This document shows positions 27,851 to 35,878 of a DNA stretch of 64,000 nt, piece after piece. The stretch's first letter is position 1. Every line of letters begins with the position of its first letter. Both the position numbers and the translations under genes were made by a program. The stretch comes from Turicibacter sp. TJ11 (GTDB lineage: Bacteria; Bacillota_I; Bacilli_A; MOL361; Turicibacteraceae): assembly GCF_021497505.1 (NCBI RefSeq), contig NZ_CP069349.1, positions 1,886,001-1,950,000 on the forward strand. Reading direction: 5' to 3'. The notes beneath the pieces were generated by a model. That model was given only the letters and a program-made list of their open reading frames with translations, did not search any database and had not been told where the DNA came from.

Positions 27851-29222
27851 CTTTTTCATTCCCTCCACGGTGACAATAATCAATTGTTATTATATGGCCT
27901 TCTACTTGTTGCTGACAAAGCGATGACTTTTTTAAAAGCGGTATCCAAATGATTTGATCGTTAGCATCTGTAATGATGGGCCATGTATTTCTTAGTAGCT
28001 TAGGAACTTTACTTTCAATCATAATTTCCTTTACCTTTTTTGAACCATAACCGTTCATTAATTGAATACGATCTCCTGGTCTACGCGTTCTAACTTTTAA
28101 AGGCAATTCTATTTCATTATAACACAAATGAACTTTATTAATGCAAGATTTTTCCGTTTTTTCATCGACTTTCTTCTCTCTTGCATTGATTATTGAACCA
28201 GTTGGTAAAATGGTTTTAGCATCCAAAGATAGAACCATTTCGTAGTCTATCTCTGTCGTAGGTATTGTAGAGAATTTTACTACATCATATGCAATTACAC
28301 AATTAATTTGATGAGGTAAGGCTAAGATTAAATTAGGTTTATCATTTTTAATTAGCCTATAAATTTTTTCAATATGAATCGTTTGAATATCTTTAATTGT
28401 AAATCGCTGCAACAGACGTTTAATCAATCGTTTAGCTAGACTTGGAGGTAGCTTCTGAACAAAACTTCGAGAAACACTACAATCCTCTTTACCTTGAGAA
28501 ACAAATTGCATCAATTGGTCAACCTGCTCAGAAAAGTATGCTTCATCTTCACTTAATTGCTCACTAATCATCCTCGAATGCTCATAGATAGACGCACTTT
28601 CGTTAACAAGTGATGGAACAATATACTTTCTAATACGATTTCTTGTATAGACGTCACTCTCATTGGATTCATCTTCTCTAAACAAAACACCTTCTGCCTC
28701 ACAGTAACGGTAAATTTCTTGCTTAGTGATAGAGATTAGCGGCCTCACAATTTTTAAACCATGATTGATTGTTATCGGTTCAATTCCAATTAAGCCACTA
28801 GACGTATTTTGATATAAAAGACGATGTAGTTGAGTTTCTAAATGATCATCTGCATGATGAGCGGTGACTAAACAATCAGCTTGATAATGATTGGCCATAG
28901 ACTTAAAAAATTCATATCTTTTATTTCTTGCATATTCATGAAAATTTTCAGTCTGATCATTCTTCGGTAAATAGTAAACCTCGTAAGGAAGATTGTACAT
29001 ACGTGCTACTTTTTCAACTAGTATTTCATCTAAATCAGAATTTATTCGTTTTTTATGGTTAACATGAGCAACAACTAAACGTAATTGATGATTAGTAGCA
29101 AAATATTTCATAAAATGTAGTAGCGCCATTGAATCAGCGCCCCCTGAAACAGCTACAATAATTGATTTGTTTTTCTCAAATAAATTGTATTTTTTTATCG
29201 TCTCTAATATAACCCTTTGCAT
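27843..29222 (-). CDS. tilS: tRNA(Ile)-lysidine synthetase
   Basis: 459 aa. The N-terminal PP-loop IIVAVSGGADSMALLHF binds ATP, followed by VAHVNHKKR and CLVTAHHADDHLETQLHRLL. The C-terminal TilS domain carries LKVRTRRPGDRIQLMNG. It converts C34 of the AUA-reading tRNA-Ile to lysidine in the cytoplasm and is essential. It starts the tilS-hpt-ftsH unit. A long gene-free region with a 78-bp repeat array lies upstream. Confidence 0.96.
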   Translation of the reverse strand: MQRVILETIKKYNLFEKNKSIIVAVSGGADSMALLHFMKYFATNHQLRLVVAHVNHKKRINSDLDEILVEKVARMYNLPYEVYYLPKNDQTENFHEYARNKRYEFFKSMANHYQADCLVTAHHADDHLETQLHRLLYQNTSSGLIGIEPITINHGLKIVRPLISITKQEIYRYCEAEGVLFREDESNESDVYTRNRIRKYIVPSLVNESASIYEHSRMISEQLSEDEAYFSEQVDQLMQFVSQGKEDCSVSRSFVQKLPPSLAKRLIKRLLQRFTIKDIQTIHIEKIYRLIKNDKPNLILALPHQINCVIAYDVVKFSTIPTTEIDYEMVLSLDAKTILPTGSIINAREKKVDEKTEKSCINKVHLCYNEIELPLKVRTRRPGDRIQLMNGYGSKKVKEIMIESKVPKLLRNTWPIITDANDQIIWIPLLKKSSLCQQQVEGHIITIDYCHRGGNEKDA

Positions 29223-29639
29223 TTAATTTCAAACTCCTTATAACTCATAAAAAACGCTTATAATCTATTATAGCCATTTTGAGGTAAAAAAAAAGCACTG
29301 TCTCATGTTTCATACACTTTTTCTCCAATCTCTTGATTATGACTTAATTATGCATAAGTACTAAGAAGTTTTTAGTATTTAAACCCATTTAACGTGACTC
29401 TCATCAATTAATTTTTTAAAATGATGCCCTTTACATTCCCAATCATTCATATTTCTTCACATAATAAAAAAACGATCAGATAAAATCTGATCACTTTTAT
29501 TGTAATGAGCTCTATTACAATATATAAATCTGCACAAAAGGTGCGTTACTAAAGAAAGTTAAATGTGATTATTTGCGCACATAGTCTCATTTACTTCAAT
29601 AGCCTTAAGCATCATTTCTTATTTTTTTATTATTATATT
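29223..29639. other. tilS upstream region
   Basis: AT-rich. A hairpin with U-run potential (29466-29500; AACGATCAGAT against ATCTGATC) could end a minus-strand transcript before tilS. A second, looser pairing is near 29505-29530 (TGTAATGAGCTCTATTACA). No ORF is supported. Confidence 0.5.
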
Positions 29640-29830
29640 CTTCATTTAATTAATACGATGACCCTTCATCTTAGGCGGGCCTCTGAATACGGTCCTGTAT
29701 CCAGTTAAAACGATATTACTATCGTGAGTCTTATTCAATTGTCTGTCCGAACACGGCTCCTTTAATCAACGAGCACTATTATACTGCCTTAATTTTGAAG
29801 CTACTAACGATGTGTCAGTAGCTTTTTGTT
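29640..29830. ncRNA. Unidentified structured segment, GC-richer than its surroundings
   Basis: About 150 bp with local hairpins: ACGATA-TATCGT, GGATAC-GTATTC and GATGA-TCATC. A word GAAYACGGYTCCT occurs twice on the plus strand (near 29675 and 29747). On the plus side it ends in a terminator (29797-29829, GCTACT-AGTAGC then T-run). On the minus side a TATAAT (GGCAGTATAATAG) could start a transcript running to the 29466-29500 hairpin. It does not match any riboswitch consensus I know, and the strand is undecided. Confidence 0.4.
29797..29829 (+). terminator. Plus-strand terminator
   Basis: GAAGCTACT and AGTAGCTTTTTG form a stem-loop with a T-run at the end of the structured segment. Confidence 0.65.
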
Positions 29831-30600
29831 CTTAGAATCTTCTTTTATGTATAACCACCTGGATTTTGACTATACTAAATAGGTTTTAATTTACTTCATC
29901 ATACAATCATTAATTCATCCAAACTTGGCTTGGCTTCTTTTCGGTATGATGAATCCATACGTTTACTTTTATATTATTTTTGTCTTATCTAAGACTTCTT
30001 TATTCAGTTATTTAGTCATCGATTAGTAAAACTAGCTCCGACCCTAGAAATACTAAATTCTATTTATGAAAATAGTCTCTTTTTATCAAATTCCTGTACC
30101 GTAACATTTAAACTTCAGTTAAGAAAGCTTTGACTCTCTTACCAGTTAACTCGATTACATCACATTTTCTTTTCTTAAACTAGCTCTGACCTTAGCTTAA
30201 GTTTTATACTCATAGACATAAATTTAATACCTAAATCTGATTTTGCTTCTTACAAATCTCTAAAATAACCAAGGATCACTCTGATACGATGAGTGATTTT
30301 TTACTTATTTTTTCTCTCGAATCTTAATCACTTTTGATTTACATTTTAATTATTACTACTTAAGATAATGAACTTGATTTACATTATCTATCTTTCACGG
30401 AATAAATCATTCAATTACGCTTTTACTTCATATACCCTACTACTAAACTTATTTAATTATAAATTATAATATGTTCATATTTTTAACCATTAGATCTAAG
30501 TCTAGATAAGCTTTTTCATATCAGAAAATGCTTATCTTATCCTCTGGCTTACATTAAAATCTAACTTAATCACTTTGTTACTTCCGATTAATTAAACAAA
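29831..30600. repeat. Gene-free flank with decayed copies of the 78-bp repeat
   Basis: No ORF is supported. Words of the neighbouring array recur in degraded form: AACTAGCTCCGACCCTAG (about 30029), AACTAGCTCTGACCTTAG (about 30178) and AACTCGATTACATCACATTT (about 30147), compare array words CCAGCTCTGACTTCTG and AACTCGCTACACACATCAC. A plus-strand terminator lies at 30275-30303 (ATCACTC-GAGTGAT then T-run) and a hairpin at 30507-30539. Confidence 0.5.
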
Positions 30601-32190
30601 CTTTTTTACTCACACACTGAATCTTCCAACCAGCTCTGACTTCTGATTGATCACACAAGCTTGCTACACACATCACACACTTTTTTACTCGCACACTGAG
30701 TTTTTCAACCAGCTCTGACTTCTGATTGATCACACTACTACTTACGCACATCACACACTTTTTTACTCACACACTGAATCTTCCAACCAGCTCTGACTTC
30801 TGGTTCATCACACAAACTCGCTACACACATCACACACTTTTTTACTCGCACACTGAATCTTCCAACCAGCTCTGACTTCTGATTGATCACACAAACTCGA
30901 TACACACATCACACACTTTTTTACTCGCACACTGAATCTTCCAACCAGCTCTGACTTCTGGTTGATCACACTACTACTTACACACATCACACACTTTTTT
31001 ACTCGCACACTTCATTTTCCAACCAGCTCTGACTTCTGATTGATCACACAAACTCGCTACACACATCACACACTTTTTTACTCATACACTGATCTTCCAA
31101 CCAGCTCTGACTTCTGGTTGATCACACAAACTCGCTACACACATCACACACTTTTTTACTCACACACTGATCTTCCAACCAACTCTGACTTCTGATTGAT
31201 CACACAAACTGCCTACACACATCACACACTTTTTACACACACACTGATCTTCTAACCAGCTCTGACTTCTGGTTGATCACACAAACTCGCTACACACATC
31301 ACACACTTTTTTACTCACACACTGATCTTCCAACCAACTCTGACTTCTGATTGATCACACAAACTGCCTACACACATCACACACTTTTTTACTCGCACAC
31401 TGAGTTTTTCAACCAGCTCTGACTTCTGATTGATCACACAAACTGCCTACACACTTCACACACTTTTTACTCGCACACTGAGTTTTTCAACCAGCTCTGA
31501 CTTCTGGTCGTTCACACTACCACTTACACACATCACACACTTTTTTACTCACACACTGAATCTTCCAACCAGCTCTGACTTCTGGTTGATCACACAAACT
31601 CGCTACACACTTCACACACTTTTTTACTCACACACTGATCTCTCAACCAGCTCTGACTTCTGGTTGATCACACAAACTCGCTACACACATCACACACTTT
31701 TTTTACTCACACACTGATTTCTCAACCAGCTCTGACTTCTGGTCGTTCACACTACTTACACACATCACACACTTTTTTACTCACACACTGAATCTTTCAA
31801 CCAGCTCTGACTTCTGGTCGTTCACACTACTTACACACATCACACACTTTTTTACTCACACACTTCATTTTCCAACCAGCTCTGACTTCTGATTGATCAC
31901 ACTACTACTTACACACATCACACACTTTTTTACTCACACACTTCATTTTCCAACCAGCTCTGACTTCTGATTGATCACACAAACTCACTACACACTTCAC
32001 ACACTTTTTTACTCACACACTGATCTTCCAACCAGATCTGACTTCTGGTTCATCACACAAACTTGCTATACACATCACACACTTTTTTACTCACACACTT
32101 CATTTTCCAACCAGCTCTGACTTCTGATTGATCACACTACTACTTACACACTTCACACACTAAGTTTCCAATCAGTTTTGACTTTTGATT
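30600..32190. repeat. Tandem array of about 21 copies of a 78-bp repeat
   Basis: The word AGCTCTGACTTCTG (or one-base variants) starts at 30632, 30711, 30789, 30868, 30947, 31025, 31103, 31181, 31258, 31336, 31415, 31493, 31571, 31649, 31728, 31803, 31878, 31956, 32034, 32113 and, decayed, 32174. Spacing is 75-79 bp, so frames are not kept. Each unit has an inverted repeat (CAACCAG...CTGGTTG), a variable tail (CAAACTCGC, CTACTACTTA or CAAACTGCC types) and a CA-rich/T6 part. One 155-bp pair of units (31103-31258) is repeated at 31258-31415. The plus strand is almost free of G outside the hairpin. Confidence 0.97.
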
Positions 32191-32485
32191 GGCTTAATAA
32201 AAATCACATGGTAATCTTTTTTATTTAATAATGATAAGATGTTGTTATCATAAATCCATAATGAATGGAATAAAATAATATCAAACAATATCATCTCTAT
32301 CATGCTTTTTTATACTTAATCAACTAATCTTAATATAATAATAAAATTAGTTGATTGACACTTGAAATAAATTTGCTTTGATTTAACCTTAAAGGTTTGA
32401 ATATAAAAAGATATACTTTTTCTTTTTTCTGAAAAATCGTTTCTTTATTGATAGCCACCTTAAAAAATAGCCTTAAAGTTAATCT
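32191..32485. other. Intergenic between spoIIE and the repeat array
   Basis: AT-rich. It contains an 11-bp inverted repeat AATCAACTAAT / ATTAGTTGATT (32318-32328 and 32346-32356) without a T-run, and a small AACCTTTAAGGTT palindrome. I see no convincing minus-strand terminator after spoIIE, so its transcript could extend into the array. Confidence 0.5.
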
Positions 32486-33646
32486 CTAGGACGCATATTG
32501 GGCCTGGACAATTGCCTGCCGTCGATACTCAACGACTAAAACCATCATATCGTCTCTTATTTTTCCTTTATGTTTACTAACTGTCGCTTGAAGGATATTT
32601 TTTGATATTGTTTTAGGTGATTTTCCTATTTGATTTAGGATGACTTGTTCTAATTCATCCAGATCTGGAAATTGTTCAACGATGCCATCACTACACATGA
32701 GTAATAAATCGTCTTCTTCTAAATCTAACGTGACGTGATCAACCTCTTGATCACTCATAACGCCAACAGGAAGTTGAGCTAAATTAATTAATTCAATTTG
32801 TTGATTTCGAACAAGAAAAGTAGGGGTTGCCCCTTTTTTATAAAAGGTCGCTCGCTGCCTCTCTCGGTCAATCATACAAATATCTAACGAAAAGAATCTT
32901 TCGTTCGCATTGGAATGTTGTTTTAATTGTTGTAAAGTTTGAATGGCTGTTTTAATTGGAATATTAAAACTTAGCAAACATCTTAAAATTTTCAAAGCTT
33001 CTGAGCTCTCTTGATGAGCCAGTTCCCCGTTGCCCATTCCATCACTAATCGCAATAAATGTTTGACCATTTGTAAAGTTTTCATACATGTAGCTATCGCC
33101 TGAAATTTTATTTCCATCTTTCCCAACATATGAAACGGCATGATCAATTTTAAATTGATTTGAAGAATAGACTTTAATTTTGGTTTGTTTGCCCTTCGTT
33201 TTTTCCACAATCAATCGCAGTGGTTCATTCGTAATACTTTCTAGTATTGCCTGAATGGACAACAAAGTTAATTCTTTCGGGGGCGAATTGATAACAAGAT
33301 CCATCTTAATGAGTCTTGGATAAAGACTTTTAATCTTTATATCCGAGCATCTCACATGAATTCTTGCTAATTCTTCTTTAATTCGATTAAACTGCAATTC
33401 AAAGTCATGACGATCATACATCATAGATTGCATCATACTATCTATTGCTAGTCCGATACAATCTAAGATAACGTCGACTCTGATTAATTGACCTTTGCCA
33501 ATAAACGAACGTAGTGATTTTACTAATTGCTGAAAATTCACTAGTTGGTTAAAGAGTTGACTAATCGTATAAATATTTAATTTATCTCTCGTCTCTCTTT
33601 TTGGCTTAGGCGAAAATGTTTTTTTCATTTTCGTTACGAGTTCCAT
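32486..33646 (-). CDS. spoIIE: SpoIIE-type PP2C phosphatase lacking the membrane domain
   Basis: 386 aa against about 830 in B. subtilis. The PP2C catalytic core is intact: SGDSY (Asp184), AISDGMGNGELAHQES (Asp202) and LLMCSDGIVEQF. About 180 residues upstream resemble the central oligomerisation region, but the ten-helix N-terminal membrane domain is absent. The start is convincing (AGGAGGAGAG just before ATG) and a Spo0A-type promoter precedes it, so this is a naturally short form, not an IS truncation. SpoIIE dephosphorylates SpoIIAA to activate sigma-F in the forespore. Its place between yabR and tilS matches Bacillus. Confidence 0.92.
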   Translation of the reverse strand: MELVTKMKKTFSPKPKRETRDKLNIYTISQLFNQLVNFQQLVKSLRSFIGKGQLIRVDVILDCIGLAIDSMMQSMMYDRHDFELQFNRIKEELARIHVRCSDIKIKSLYPRLIKMDLVINSPPKELTLLSIQAILESITNEPLRLIVEKTKGKQTKIKVYSSNQFKIDHAVSYVGKDGNKISGDSYMYENFTNGQTFIAISDGMGNGELAHQESSEALKILRCLLSFNIPIKTAIQTLQQLKQHSNANERFFSLDICMIDRERQRATFYKKGATPTFLVRNQQIELINLAQLPVGVMSDQEVDHVTLDLEEDDLLLMCSDGIVEQFPDLDELEQVILNQIGKSPKTISKNILQATVSKHKGKIRDDMMVLVVEYRRQAIVQAQYAS

Positions 33647-33700
33647 TCCTCTCTCCTCCTAATGACCTTAACTAATTGCTCCCTCCCCGGGCTCAATTCG

Positions 33701-33843
33701 TAAACCTATCTTACCATTCGTCTAGTAGAGAATTTGTCACTTTATTGGTCGTGTTTCATCTTTTGAAAGACACATTTTTTACATCTTCGGCACATCTATT
33801 AAAAAAAACTCATACATTCTACCTTGTTTTACAGCACTCGGCA
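33701..33843 (-). promoter_or_regulatory. Spo0A-type promoter of spoIIE
   Basis: On the minus strand, -35 GTGACA (33735-33740) and -10 TAAGAT (33708-33713) are 21 bp apart, the unusual spacing of Spo0A-activated sigma-A promoters such as B. subtilis spoIIE. TGACAAA, a 6/7 match to the 0A box TGNCGAA, overlaps the -35. A full match, TGCCGAA, lies at 33786-33792 and a near match, TGCCGAG, at 33837-33843. Confidence 0.6.
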
Positions 33844-34036
33844 GTAACCGATGTCAATTTTATTGAAAGCTTTTTAAGAAACATGAATAAAAATTAGTCA
33901 ATAAACATATAATATCTGATTAAACTCTAGCAACATCTTATTATGGTCATAATATTCACTTCATCTGTATATAAAAGAAAAAGGGGCTGTCTCAAAATAG
34001 ATGGCCCTTGAATTAAAAATCTAAAAGATACAAAAA

Positions 34037-34067
34037 AAGGCAGTCCCATTCAGGACTGCTTTTTTGT
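34037..34067. terminator. Hairpin just upstream of the IS1182 transposase start (copy 1)
   Basis: AAAAAGGCAGTCC and GGACTGCTTTTTT form a stem around a 6-nt loop, 12 bp before the ATG. It should stop outside transcription from entering the transposase gene; the same hairpin is in copy 2 (57794-57824). Confidence 0.75.
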
Positions 34068-34078
34068 ATACTTTTTTT

Positions 34079-35695
34079 ATGCTTAAAAAAGAAAATATAC
34101 ATCAAGATTATACAACTTATTCAACTGGATATCAACTCTCTTTAACGATGGATATTCAAGTTTATATTCCACCTCATGATCCTGTACGTTTGCTTAATCA
34201 ATTATTGGAGGGATTAGATGATAAAAAATTATTAAGCACTTACTCTGATAAAGGGAGAAATTCTGTCGTACCACCGGTGATCATGTTTAAGATTTTAATT
34301 TACGCGTATATGAATCGCTCTTTTTCTTCACGAGAAATTCAGCGACTTTGTCAACGGGATATTCATTTTATCTGGTTATTAAATGGATATCCAGCGCCTA
34401 GCCATCATACGATTAATCGATTTAGAAAACATCATTTAAGCGATGGTGTCATGGAAGATTTATTTGATCAATTCATTGAGTGTCTTCACGCCTTAGATGA
34501 AATTCATTTTAAGAACCTATTTATTGATGGAACAAAAGTTGAAGCCAATGCCAATCGCTATTCGTTTATTTGGTTAAAATCAGTGACTAAAAATGAAGCG
34601 AAGCTCCAGGTCAAAATAGAAAAACTCCTTCAACAAGTGAATGACATGTATCTCGTTAATTATTCATTTGATGGTGAATCCCCATTATCCGTGATGGAGT
34701 CTTGTTTACAGATGCTTCAACAAAAAGTGAATGAACAATCTCTTGAATTTGTTTATGGAAAAGGTAAGAGAAAAACCATTTTACAACGTCAAGTTGAATC
34801 AATGGAAGCATTCATAGAGAAACAAATCATTTACTTGGACTATCAAAAAATGATCGGTTCAACCCGCTCAAGTTGTTCAAAAACAGATCCGGATGCCACC
34901 TTCATGCGAATGAAAGAAGATCACATGAAAAATGGGCAACTCAAACCTGGGTATAATGTCCAGATTGGAGTTGAGGCCGAGTATATTGTTCATGTTGGAA
35001 TCTTTAGTTCGGCAAATGATGTCACGACTTTGATTCCCTTTCTGACAGCCATGGAATCTCGATTATCTAAAACATATGAACGAGTGATTGCAGATGCGGG
35101 TTATGAAAGTGAAGAAAATTATGCTTATTTGAAGGAAAACCATCAAAAAGGTTTCATTAAGCCCCTCAACTATGAAACCTTAAAAACAAGAAAATATAAA
35201 GCTCAACTGGGGAAACGAGAAAACATGGCGTACGATGAACTCAACGATACCTATACGTGCGCAAATGGCAGAACGTTAAAACCGATCGAAGTTAAAATTC
35301 GAGAAAGTCAGACCGGTTATCGAAAAGAAGTCACGATTTATGAATGTGAAACCTGCCAAGATTGTCCTTTGCGTTTAAAATGTACAAAAGCGAAAGAAGG
35401 AAACTCAAAACGATTGGAAGTGTCTAAAAAAATGCTTTGGCTAAGAACAGAGTCACTTAAAAATATCCAAAGTGAAGAAGGGATTCTGTTAAGAAAGAAT
35501 CGTTCGATTCAAGTCGAAGGTGCTTTTGGCGTGTTAAAACAAGATTATGGCTTCAGAAAATTTTTAACCCGTGGAAAAGTCCATGTCACAGTCGAACTAT
35601 TGCTTCTATGTTTTGGATATAATGTGCAAAAATTACATAACAAAATTCAAAGCCATCGTTGCGGACAACAACTTCATCCAGGGAAAGTGGCTTAA
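34079..35695 (+). CDS. IS1182-family transposase, copy 1
   Basis: 538 aa from the ATG at 34079 (an in-frame TTG at 34064 lies in the hairpin T-run). The N-terminal DUF772-like domain (PPVIMFKILIYAYMNRSFSSREIQRLC), catalytic Asp in FKNLFIDGTKVEANANRYSF, second Asp in RVIADAGYESEENY and late Glu in RSIQVEGAFGVLKQDYGFRKF are present. A Cys cluster (CETCQDCPLRLKC) precedes the last motif. It looks intact. It differs from copy 2 mainly in two patches (about 34647-34804 and 34986-35103). Confidence 0.95.
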   Translation: MLKKENIHQDYTTYSTGYQLSLTMDIQVYIPPHDPVRLLNQLLEGLDDKKLLSTYSDKGRNSVVPPVIMFKILIYAYMNRSFSSREIQRLCQRDIHFIWLLNGYPAPSHHTINRFRKHHLSDGVMEDLFDQFIECLHALDEIHFKNLFIDGTKVEANANRYSFIWLKSVTKNEAKLQVKIEKLLQQVNDMYLVNYSFDGESPLSVMESCLQMLQQKVNEQSLEFVYGKGKRKTILQRQVESMEAFIEKQIIYLDYQKMIGSTRSSCSKTDPDATFMRMKEDHMKNGQLKPGYNVQIGVEAEYIVHVGIFSSANDVTTLIPFLTAMESRLSKTYERVIADAGYESEENYAYLKENHQKGFIKPLNYETLKTRKYKAQLGKRENMAYDELNDTYTCANGRTLKPIEVKIRESQTGYRKEVTIYECETCQDCPLRLKCTKAKEGNSKRLEVSKKMLWLRTESLKNIQSEEGILLRKNRSIQVEGAFGVLKQDYGFRKFLTRGKVHVTVELLLLCFGYNVQKLHNKIQSHRCGQQLHPGKVA

Positions 35696-35878
35696 AAAAT
35701 CAGAATAGACTGTCATTTTGAAGGAAAGAAACGTCCTTCTTTTCGTCGTGCTTAAAATTAAGTCTAACCCATAAAATTAAATTTACAGACTGATTTTTTT
35801 ACGATGAATAGCCAAAAAAAGGAGCATGTCGCTCCATGACTATAAAATTTTAGTCATTTTGATACAGCCCCTTTTTTA

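Larger units (their letters stand above)
33983..35871 (+). mobile_element. IS1182-family insertion sequence, copy 1
   Basis: About 1.89 kb. The terminal inverted repeats are GGGGCTGTCTCAAAAT (left) and ATTTTGATACAGCCCC (right), one mismatch. A-run and T-run flank the ends. One intact transposase gene is inside, preceded by a terminator-like hairpin. It separates spoIIE from the MATE gene. Copy 2 is at 57740-59628. Confidence 0.93.

Noticed and set aside
29640..29830. M-box (Mg2+) riboswitch or T-box leader
   Set aside because: The TTAGGCGGGCCTCTG part faintly recalls the M-box start, but the rest of the aptamer is absent; no T-box AGGGTGG sequence is seen.
30808..31717. Open frames of 66 and 95 codons inside the repeat array
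   Set aside because: They exist only because 78 is a multiple of three over short stretches; unit lengths of 75-79 bp break frame, and there is no ribosome site.
30600..32190. CRISPR array
   Set aside because: The repeats are contiguous 78-bp units with only a few recurring linker types; there are no unique spacers and no cas genes.
30600..32190. Integron attC array
   Set aside because: The hairpin arms do not fit the RYYYAAC/GTTRRRY core sites, no cassettes lie between units and no integrase is present.
33676..33897. 73-codon plus-strand frame upstream of spoIIE
   Set aside because: It is antisense to the spoIIE promoter, has no ribosome site and shows no recognisable protein features.
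32486..35871. SpoIIE truncated by IS1182 insertion
   Set aside because: The short gene has its own promoter and ribosome site, with about 330 bp between its start and the IS end and no membrane-domain remnant there.
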